From Actinomycetes bacterium (GTDB lineage: Bacteria > Actinomycetota > Acidimicrobiia > UBA5794), in the NCBI GenBank assembly GCA_030598305.1, contig JAUVQC010000112.1, forward strand, positions 1 through 5,340: 5,340 nt of DNA. The letters run 5' to 3'. Below are positions 1-5,340 of this stretch, piece by piece; the first letter of the stretch is position 1, and the number at the start of each line of letters is the position of its first letter. The position numbers and the translations under genes are program-made. The notes under the pieces are model-generated. The model was not told where the DNA came from, did no database searches, and saw nothing but the letters and a program-made list of their open reading frames with translations.

Positions 1-570
1 ATGATGGCTCCGATCGCGGTCATGGTCGCAACGGTGACTATCGGTGCCGGTGCCCTCGCCAAAGAGGAGCAGAACCGGACCATGGGCCTTCTCCTCGCCA
101 ACCCCATCAAGCGTTCGACTGTTGTGTATCAGAAGACCGCTGCAATGGTCTTGAACGGCACAGTGGTCGGGATCTCGATCTTCGCCGGTGTGACCGCCGG
201 ATCTCTGCTCGGAGGACTCGGCATGAGTGTTCCCAACATCGCCGCGGCGTCGCTACTTGCAACGCTCATAGGGTTCGTCTTCGGTGCGTTCGCACTCATG
301 ATCAGCGGTGGGACGGGTAGGTCGAGGATCGCTTCGTATGGGACGATCGGTATCGCACTGATCCTGTTCGTACTGAACGCGTTCCTACCGTTCAATGACG
401 CATTGTCGGGCTATGCCAAGTGGTCACCGTTCTACTACTACCTGACCAGTGACCCTCTCTTCAACGGCATGCACTGGGGGCATGGCGCCGTGCTGACGGC
501 TCTCACCGGAGTTCTCGTCGTGATGTCTGTCGTGATGTTCAACCGTCGTGATCTCCGTCAAACGGGCTGA
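1..570 (+). CDS. ABC-2 type transporter permease, C-terminal part (5' truncated by window)
   Basis: This is the membrane-spanning subunit of an ABC transporter, which would work in the cytoplasmic membrane with a separate ATPase. Seen: five hydrophobic stretches at about residues 2-19, 47-70, 79-101, 110-129 and 162-180. Between the first two lies a charged cytoplasmic loop with KEEQNRTMGLLLANPIKRS (21-39), the 'EE..GT..LLL..P..R' pattern typical of ABC-2 permeases. An aromatic WSPFYYYLTSDPLFNG segment (141-156) and a terminal FNRRDL (180-185) also fit the ABC2_membrane_2 kind of permease. The frame is open from base 1 and only 189 residues are present, against roughly 250 or more for the family, so the real start is probably upstream and the ATG at base 1 should not be taken as the start. 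The ATPase gene is probably to the left, out of view. The substrate (drug, ion, lipid or peptide) cannot be told from the sequence. Confidence 0.85.
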   Translation: MMAPIAVMVATVTIGAGALAKEEQNRTMGLLLANPIKRSTVVYQKTAAMVLNGTVVGISIFAGVTAGSLLGGLGMSVPNIAAASLLATLIGFVFGAFALMISGGTGRSRIASYGTIGIALILFVLNAFLPFNDALSGYAKWSPFYYYLTSDPLFNGMHWGHGAVLTALTGVLVVMSVVMFNRRDLRQTG

Positions 571-590
571 AGCCAACAGCCGGGATCACG
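547..590. terminator. Inverted repeat between convergent genes, possible bidirectional terminator
   Basis: CGTGATC (547-553) and GATCACG (584-590) are perfect 7-base inverted arms. On the + strand transcript the stem can extend by a U-G wobble and a C-G pair. The loop holds a small GGC/GCC hairpin (565-567 with 572-574). The left arm lies in the last codons of the permease, and the right arm is 24 bases beyond the transketolase stop. This is where a shared terminator of two convergent genes would be expected. Neither side is followed by a run of T, so it is not a canonical intrinsic terminator. It could instead act as a 3'-end stabilising hairpin, or be chance. Confidence 0.35.
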
Positions 591-613
591 TGGACGTGGA
601 TTCTGGTGTGCCG

Positions 614-2929
614 TCACAGATTTGCGAGTTCGCCGAGGTAGGTCTTGATTCGTTTGGCCTGTCCCTCTCCGTCGAGTCCTGCTTCATGGACGACCATGTC
701 GCCGACTCCTGAGCTGAGGAAGTGGCCCTTCTCGAAGGGCGACATCGTGTTGGCTCGTCCGAGATCACTCCGGATCCACCGGTAGGTGGTTGGCAGTGTG
801 AAGCCGGTGATACCCATTGCACTCTGTGCCGCCGAACTCGGGAAGATCGCTTCCTTCTCGTCCTGTGACAGCCGGTCGAAGAGCTCGACCGAGGTAACAA
901 GGTACGCATCGATGTCGATCCCTGCCTCCTCGAGGAGCGGCAGCGTTTCATTGACAAAGGCGTACGTCACTGCGGAGCCCTGCAATACCACGACACCATC
1001 AGCGGTCCCCTCCGCCGCGCGAAGCTTGTAGAGGCCTTTCGCCGCGTTTGTTGTCGGTGCCAATCCAAGAGCCTCCCGATCGGGCACTGTCTCACCCGGA
1101 CGGGTGACAAAGGGAGCGATGAGCGATGGGCGAGCCTGAAGCGCCGCCGAGACCAGTGGCCACATCTCTGCCGGCTCCCATGGTGTCAGGGTGACTGCGG
1201 AGCCGGGAACGAAGTTCTCTTGCAGGACCTGCAACGCTTGTGGATCGGCATGGGTTGGGCCGTCCTCACCGGTCTTCATCCCTGCATGGGCACACACCAA
1301 TATGAACGGTCGATATGGCCCCGGTTCGGTCTCTTGGCGCATCTGGTCGCCGATCGCATGCAACCGGGACGAGATGTGCCCCAGCGGTGCAAGGAAAGCG
1401 CCATACGATGCCACAGCGCCCAGGTGGACGCCGAACGCCGACACACCTGTGAGCACGCACGACAGTCCGTCCTCACAGATTCCGCCGACCGACAACGACC
1501 GCGCCTCGGGATTGGAGCCCCGGTGGTAGTAGCCATCGGGGAAGCCTGCTGTCACATCCGAAATCGCCGTTGATCCGAGTAGGTCCGCGGCCCCAACCAG
1601 GATTGCGCCACCAGATTCACGATTCAGATATCCAAGGGTGCGACCCAATGCCTGTCGCAATGCCAATTTGTCGCCCGGCCTGAGTGCGATCTCGTCGGGA
1701 ACCGATTCCGGATCCGCTGCGGCAAATGCCCGCTCGAGGTCCGGAGCGCCGTCGCGAGGTTTGCGATCCTTCGTGTCGAGGCGCATCTTTGCGTTGGCCA
1801 ACCGTTCGGCGATCAACGCGGTCATGTCGTCGGATTCGAGTAGTTCCCGATACCGCTCCAGTGTCGCCCACTGGGCCGCCTCGACGGCAACAGCGTCCGA
1901 TCCGTCCACATTTGGCAACGACTTCGTGTCGTCACCGAATACCGGTCGTTGGGTCTCGAAGTACTCCTCGCTGCACATCTTGTGGCCGGCGCCGTGCGAC
2001 TTCTTCCCCTCGATGCCGTACTGCCAGCCCTTCGTCGTGCGATACACGATCGCGGTCGGCTGTCCGTTGTCCATCTCGGCCGCCATCCGCTGGGCCGTCA
2101 GCACCAGTCCGAAGTCGAACCCGTCTGGCACATGGATGATGTTCCAGTCGTGTAGATAGAAGAACTCGCAAGGATCCCACTGCACGTAGTCGCCTGGCTT
2201 GTCGCCCTCGCGGGTCACTGCGTCCGAATCGATGGATGACTGATTCCAGTCGACGTGTATCACGGTGTTCGACAGACCGGATGTCCCCGCAAACGCCGCG
2301 GCCTCAGCAACGCGGCCTGGTGTCATACCCCCCTCACCCTCGATCAGGTGTACCCAGGGAGCATCGTCGCCGTACGTGTCAGCAGCCGCCACTGCGAGTC
2401 CGAATGATGACCCGACGCCGATCCCTGATGCTCCGGTCGACAGCTTGACGAAGGGTGTAGCGGGCGTTGGATGCCCATCGAGCGGTTTTGCGTTGTACTT
2501 CTTGAACAGTGGAGTCGTCCGCGTAGCGTTGCGACGGAAACCGAGAAGATCCTCGAATCGCAGTCGCAACTTCTCGTCATCCGGCAACAAATCGGGTCGC
2601 GCGATCCTCGTCACCTCGTCTCGGAGCGCCCACATCGCGTACAGCCCGAGAGCCTTGTGTCCCGCAGAGTACGAGAGCAAATCCTGGTCCCTACGGTTCG
2701 GATGACCGATGTCGTAGTCCATGCCGTCGAGCAATAGGCCTGTCACGATGTGGCCTGAGGACACCGATCCACCGGGATGACCGGACTGAGCGAAGTTGAA
2801 CAACACCGCACACAACGCCCGATAGATCGTGTTGAACCGTTCCATGGCTGCCAAATCACTCGGCATCCCGTCAGCTGGCTCCGTTACCTCTACCCAGGTT
2901 GCTCTTCGCGGTCCGAACTCTCGACCCAT
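614..2929 (-). CDS. Transketolase-like thiamine diphosphate enzyme (divergent, 771 aa)
   Basis: Transketolases move a two-carbon ketol unit between sugar phosphates in the cytoplasmic non-oxidative pentose phosphate pathway. All three domains are present. In the N-terminal PP domain: SGHPGG (H51), SAGHK (H91), DGHP (H153), STGASGIG (164-171), a thiamine diphosphate/Mg motif G198-E199-G200 with N229 exactly 28 residues on, as in TktA, and SHG (H312). In the Pyr domain, starting near 420: GAADLLGS (446-453), the probable catalytic Glu E486 in GICED, and H548/D556/H560 in AHAGMKTGEDGPTH. Further on are R610 (VTRPG) and a C-terminal domain from about 640. Canonical enzymes have about 660-690 residues; this one is longer, with about 25 extra residues before H51 and nearly 30 between H91 and H153. 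The usual GDG is GEG. The ATG at 2929 is chosen because GGAG lies 5 bases before it. It may be co-transcribed with the hydroxylase genes upstream. Retention of the sugar-phosphate-binding His, Asp and Arg favours a real ketolase, but the substrate is uncertain. AceE-type pyruvate dehydrogenase and phosphoketolase fit worse. Confidence 0.88.
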   Translation of the reverse strand: MGREFGPRRATWVEVTEPADGMPSDLAAMERFNTIYRALCAVLFNFAQSGHPGGSVSSGHIVTGLLLDGMDYDIGHPNRRDQDLLSYSAGHKALGLYAMWALRDEVTRIARPDLLPDDEKLRLRFEDLLGFRRNATRTTPLFKKYNAKPLDGHPTPATPFVKLSTGASGIGVGSSFGLAVAAADTYGDDAPWVHLIEGEGGMTPGRVAEAAAFAGTSGLSNTVIHVDWNQSSIDSDAVTREGDKPGDYVQWDPCEFFYLHDWNIIHVPDGFDFGLVLTAQRMAAEMDNGQPTAIVYRTTKGWQYGIEGKKSHGAGHKMCSEEYFETQRPVFGDDTKSLPNVDGSDAVAVEAAQWATLERYRELLESDDMTALIAERLANAKMRLDTKDRKPRDGAPDLERAFAAADPESVPDEIALRPGDKLALRQALGRTLGYLNRESGGAILVGAADLLGSTAISDVTAGFPDGYYHRGSNPEARSLSVGGICEDGLSCVLTGVSAFGVHLGAVASYGAFLAPLGHISSRLHAIGDQMRQETEPGPYRPFILVCAHAGMKTGEDGPTHADPQALQVLQENFVPGSAVTLTPWEPAEMWPLVSAALQARPSLIAPFVTRPGETVPDREALGLAPTTNAAKGLYKLRAAEGTADGVVVLQGSAVTYAFVNETLPLLEEAGIDIDAYLVTSVELFDRLSQDEKEAIFPSSAAQSAMGITGFTLPTTYRWIRSDLGRANTMSPFEKGHFLSSGVGDMVVHEAGLDGEGQAKRIKTYLGELANL

Positions 2930-3049
2930 GATCGCTCCAAATCCTCAGATGTCTTGTCCCATTGAGGCCTGGAAGCGGCACTTTGTGGATCGCCCGGCCT
3001 CCCGCGAAAGCCTAACTGGCTGCTGATTGGCGAAATCGAGAGTCGACGT
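2930..3049 (-). other. 120-base gap between hydroxylase and transketolase genes
   Basis: This is the leader of the transketolase gene, lying after the stop codon of the hydroxylase catalytic subunit. It holds a ribosome binding site and two weak, overlapping inverted repeats (GAGGCC 2964-2969 with GGCCTC 2996-3001; CCTCA 2943-2947 with TGAGG 2963-2967). I found no convincing -35/-10 pair and no T-rich terminator on the minus strand. The sequence therefore does not decide whether the transketolase reads through from the hydroxylase operon or has its own promoter. Confidence 0.5.
2935..2938 (-). promoter_or_regulatory. Ribosome binding site of the transketolase gene
   Basis: On the minus strand GGAG stands 5 bases before the ATG at 2929. 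This supports that ATG over the internal methionines at residues 22 and 29, although homology to transketolases only becomes clear from about residue 30. Confidence 0.6.
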
Positions 3050-5278
3050 CTAACCGTCTAACTGTCCGATTATGTCCTCAGGCGGCACAGGAACGCGCGT
3101 AAGGTTCTTGCCGATGGCATTTGAGATGGCAGCAACGATGGCTGGCGTCGAGCTGATGGTGGGAGATTCCCCGATCCCTTTCGCCCCGAAGGGGCCCCAG
3201 TGGTCGCCCTCCTCGATGATTCGCGTCTCGACATCGGGAGCATCGGCGAACGTTGGGATCAGGTAGTCGGTGAACGTGGGGTTTCTGATGATGCCTTTGT
3301 CGATCACCAGTTGTTCCATCACCGCAAGTCCCATGCCCTGCATGATCCCACCCTCCAGTTGACCGGTGATCGCTTGAGGATTGAGCGCCTTGCCAACATC
3401 CTGGGCAGTATCGACTCGTACGACCCGCACAAGGCCTAGTTCCGGATCCACATCGACGACTGCTCTGTGCGCGGCGACGACGAATCCGGCATGCACGTCT
3501 CCCTGGCCGTTCTCGTCCGGTTCGAAGGTTTCGGGATGGCGGAACTGCACATGGTGCTCGATCGGACCGTCGACGCAGATCTCTGCGATCGTGGCGACTC
3601 GCTCGCCACGCAGGTAGACACCGTCGTCAGCCAGTTCGTCACCTGCGTGATCGGAGATGAGCCTGTCCCTGAGAGCCACGGACGCGGCGTGGACCGCCCC
3701 ACCGGTCATCTGGGTCTGACGCGACGCCGACGTCGAACCGGCGGATCCGATCTGGGATGTGTCATCCCAGACGATGGCTACGCGATCTGTACCGAGAACA
3801 GTCCGAGCGATCTGCTGGCAGACCGTGACGAGTCCCTGACCAACTTCCATGGCTGCGGTGTGTACCTCGACGCCTGCGGTGGTCATGACAACCCTGGCCT
3901 CAGCGAAGTCGTCGAAGCCCTCTGAGAAGGCGAGGTTCTTCAAGCCAACGGCGTATCCGACTCCGCGTAGGACTGACGACTTGGGTGTGGTCAGGCCGGT
4001 GCCGCCGGGCAGCAGTCGAGGATCGTCATCGGTGAGCGGATCCGGTAGCGGAATGGCTTCCACGGCGTCGATCACGGCGATCGTGGGAAGTGACCCTTGG
4101 ATGATCTGTCCGGATGTTGCCATCGGGTCCCCTGGAGCCAGGGCATTGCGCCGTCGAAGTTCGAGGGGATCCATGTTGAGCGCCTTGGCGAGGCGATCCA
4201 TCTGCATCTCGGAGCCGAAACAAGTCTGGACTGCGCCGAACCCGCGCATTGCACCGCATGGCGGGTTGTTCGTCCGTGAAACCGCTGCGTCAACAATGAC
4301 ATTGTCACAGCGGTAGGCACCAACGGTGAAGAACGCGGCGTTTGCAAGTACCGCCCTGCTGGTGTGGGCATATGCGCCTCCATCGAACACGAGCCGTGCC
4401 GTCACTTTGACGAGATTCCCTTCATCGTCGGCTTCGTGGCGATACCACATGCGTGACGGATGACGCTTGACGTGGCCGACGAATGACTCTGAACGGTCGT
4501 ACACCATCTTGACAGCTCGACCGGTGGCCAGGCTGAGCATGGCCACATGGATGTGGAGCGAGATGTCCTCGCGTGACCCGAATGCGCCGCCTATCCCGGC
4601 CGGATGGCAACGAATCTGGTCCGCTTCCATGTCGAGGCACGCGATGATCTGCCTGTGATCGACATGGATCCACTGGCTTGTCACGTAGAGGTCGAGTCCG
4701 CCATCCCCGTCGGGGATGGCGAAGCCAGCCTCCGGTCCAAGCGGTGCTTGATCCTGTGTAGCCGTTTCATAGAATCCCTCGACGACGACCGACCCGACGG
4801 CATCCTCGTTGCCACGACGGATCCTCATCTCGCGGAAGGTCTCGCCTTCTTCGGCTGCCTTCTCCGGGTCGTCGGCAGGCTCCAACGGTTCCCACTCGAC
4901 GACGATTGCTGCGGCGGCCCTTCGAGCTGTCTCCTCGTCCTCGGCTGCTACGACCGCAACGGGCTCACCCCAGTACCGCGCCGTGCCGTCACAAAATACG
5001 GGTTGGTCCTGTTCCTCCTGGCCGAACACGGGCTCGCCGGGCACATCCTCCTGGGTCAGGACGGCATGAACACCGTTCATTGCAAGCGCCGGAGCGATAT
5101 CGAGTTTCGTGAGGCGTGCGTGGGCGTGGGGGCTTCGCCGGGTCGCTCCCCAGAGCATGTCGTCTGAGAACAGGTCTGATGCATATGCGAAGTTTCCGGA
5201 CACTTTTGGCTCACCATCGGGTCGACGGGCGTTGGTTCCGATGCCGCTCTTGACTCCAGTGGCGGTGGTGGTCGTCAC
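3050..5278 (-). CDS. pucD: Xanthine dehydrogenase-family molybdopterin-binding subunit (PucD/XdhA-like)
   Basis: Catalytic large subunit of a molybdenum hydroxylase, which adds water-derived oxygen to a heterocycle or aldehyde and passes electrons to 2Fe-2S and FAD subunits; probably cytoplasmic. With the GTG start it has 742 residues, a normal length when subunits are separate. Seen: an N-terminal a/b-hammerhead domain (about 15-135) with PHAHARL (50-56); TSQ with Q202; the pterin-binding loop GIGGAFGSRED (228-238); CGAMRGFGAVQ (341-351) with the substrate-pocket Arg R345; MEVGQG (477-482); GSTSASRQTQMTGG (514-527); QLEGGIMQGMG (640-650); and GIGESP with the probable catalytic Glu E704. RGFG is the xanthine dehydrogenase pattern and differs from CoxL form I (CSFR) and form II (GAGR). 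The open frame runs back to an ATG at 5335, but those 19 codons overlap the preceding gene in another frame. GTG at 5278 overlaps that gene's TGA and has GGGGG just upstream, so it is preferred. Xanthine/hypoxanthine is the likeliest substrate; the exact one is not proven. Confidence 0.9.
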   Translation of the reverse strand: MTTTTATGVKSGIGTNARRPDGEPKVSGNFAYASDLFSDDMLWGATRRSPHAHARLTKLDIAPALAMNGVHAVLTQEDVPGEPVFGQEEQDQPVFCDGTARYWGEPVAVVAAEDEETARRAAAAIVVEWEPLEPADDPEKAAEEGETFREMRIRRGNEDAVGSVVVEGFYETATQDQAPLGPEAGFAIPDGDGGLDLYVTSQWIHVDHRQIIACLDMEADQIRCHPAGIGGAFGSREDISLHIHVAMLSLATGRAVKMVYDRSESFVGHVKRHPSRMWYRHEADDEGNLVKVTARLVFDGGAYAHTSRAVLANAAFFTVGAYRCDNVIVDAAVSRTNNPPCGAMRGFGAVQTCFGSEMQMDRLAKALNMDPLELRRRNALAPGDPMATSGQIIQGSLPTIAVIDAVEAIPLPDPLTDDDPRLLPGGTGLTTPKSSVLRGVGYAVGLKNLAFSEGFDDFAEARVVMTTAGVEVHTAAMEVGQGLVTVCQQIARTVLGTDRVAIVWDDTSQIGSAGSTSASRQTQMTGGAVHAASVALRDRLISDHAGDELADDGVYLRGERVATIAEICVDGPIEHHVQFRHPETFEPDENGQGDVHAGFVVAAHRAVVDVDPELGLVRVVRVDTAQDVGKALNPQAITGQLEGGIMQGMGLAVMEQLVIDKGIIRNPTFTDYLIPTFADAPDVETRIIEEGDHWGPFGAKGIGESPTISSTPAIVAAISNAIGKNLTRVPVPPEDIIGQLDG

Positions 5279-5340
5279 GATTCCCCCGCTGCCAGCTTCT
5301 CGAACGCACGAAGGATCGCGCCGTATCCGGTGCATCTACA
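5275..5340 (-). CDS. [2Fe-2S] subunit of molybdenum hydroxylase, last 21 codons
   Basis: Read on the minus strand from base 5340, the frame gives CRCTGYGAILRAFEKLAAGE followed by S and TGA (5277-5275). CRCTGY is the C-terminal cluster-binding motif of the small iron-sulfur subunit of xanthine and CO dehydrogenases (CoxS/PucE/XdhC type), supplying two of the four cysteines of the second 2Fe-2S cluster; the helix after it is also typical. This subunit carries electrons from the Mo-pterin site to FAD. Its TGA overlaps the GTG start of the catalytic subunit, so the two are translationally coupled and expected in equal amounts. The other roughly 140 residues lie beyond the right edge. An FAD-binding subunit gene is expected further upstream. 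Confidence 0.87.
   Translation of the reverse strand, partial: CRCTGYGAILRAFEKLAAGES
5283..5287 (-). promoter_or_regulatory. Ribosome binding site supporting the GTG start
   Basis: On the minus strand GGGGGAA ends 2 bases before the GTG at 5278 (four bases AATC separate the G-run from the start). It lies inside the last codons of the preceding gene. Together with the stop/start overlap it favours GTG 5278 over the upstream ATG at 5335. The spacing is on the short side. Confidence 0.5.

Noticed and set aside
586..957. 123-codon minus-strand open frame overlapping the end of the transketolase in another frame
   Set aside because: The Arg/Ser-rich translation is typical of an out-of-frame reading; the overlapping frame holds the real transketolase C-terminal domain.
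1638..2159. 173-codon + strand open frame opposite the transketolase
   Set aside because: The translation is low-complexity, rich in Ser, Arg and Pro, with no family features; it is a shadow of the minus-strand gene.
614..2929. AceE-type pyruvate dehydrogenase E1 or phosphoketolase
   Set aside because: The KGWQYGIEGKKSHGAGHKM stretch faintly recalls AceE, but the H-x8-D-x3-H pattern in AHAGMKTGEDGPTH, the GAADLLGS motif and the conserved R610 are those of transketolase, and phosphoketolase N-terminal motifs are absent.
2930..3049. Sigma-70-like promoter for the transketolase gene
   Set aside because: Candidates such as TTTCGC with CAAAGT 18 bases downstream match the consensus too poorly to call.
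3467..3925. 152-codon + strand open frame opposite the hydroxylase
   Set aside because: Antisense to conserved hydroxylase motifs (GSTSASR, MEVGQG) and without its own domain signature or ribosome binding site that I could see.
4604..5167. 187-codon + strand open frame opposite the hydroxylase catalytic subunit
   Set aside because: It lies wholly antisense to a well-supported gene, has no recognisable motif, and long antisense frames are expected in high-GC coding DNA.
3050..5278. Form I aerobic CO dehydrogenase large subunit (CoxL)
   Set aside because: The active-site loop reads CGAMRGFG, not the AYRCSFR signature of form I CoxL.

Overview
The window looks like chromosomal DNA of a high-GC bacterium (about 60% G+C by eye). 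An Actinomycetota origin is my inference, from base composition, GTG/ATG start use and the general look of the proteins. No sequence comparison was run, so the lineage is not established. I see no rRNA, tRNA, CRISPR array, insertion sequence or phage gene.

Layout. Positions 1-570 (+) hold the C-terminal part of an ABC-2 type membrane permease whose beginning lies off the left edge. Everything else that codes is on the minus strand and is read right to left. At the right edge (5340-5275) is the last 21 codons of a [2Fe-2S] ferredoxin-like subunit of a molybdenum hydroxylase. Its stop codon overlaps the GTG start of the next gene, the molybdopterin-binding catalytic subunit (5278-3050), which is of xanthine dehydrogenase/PucD type. 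After a 120-base gap comes a full-length, unusually long and divergent transketolase (2929-614). The transketolase and the permease converge, with 43 bases between their stop codons and an inverted repeat across that junction.

Function. The two hydroxylase genes are translationally coupled and encode parts of one enzyme. Electrons leave the substrate at the Mo-pterin site and pass through the 2Fe-2S subunit, normally to an FAD subunit that should lie beyond the right edge. The active-site loop is RGFG and not the CoxL-type CSFR, which points to a purine (xanthine/hypoxanthine) or related heterocycle or aldehyde hydroxylase, not a form I CO dehydrogenase. The transketolase downstream may be co-transcribed. 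One coherent but unproven reading is nucleoside salvage or catabolism, with the base oxidised by the hydroxylase and the pentose phosphate recycled by the transketolase.

I found no clearly undescribed system. The items most worth a second look are the divergent transketolase (GEG in place of GDG at the thiamine diphosphate site, and about 100 extra residues) and its position behind a xanthine dehydrogenase-like operon.
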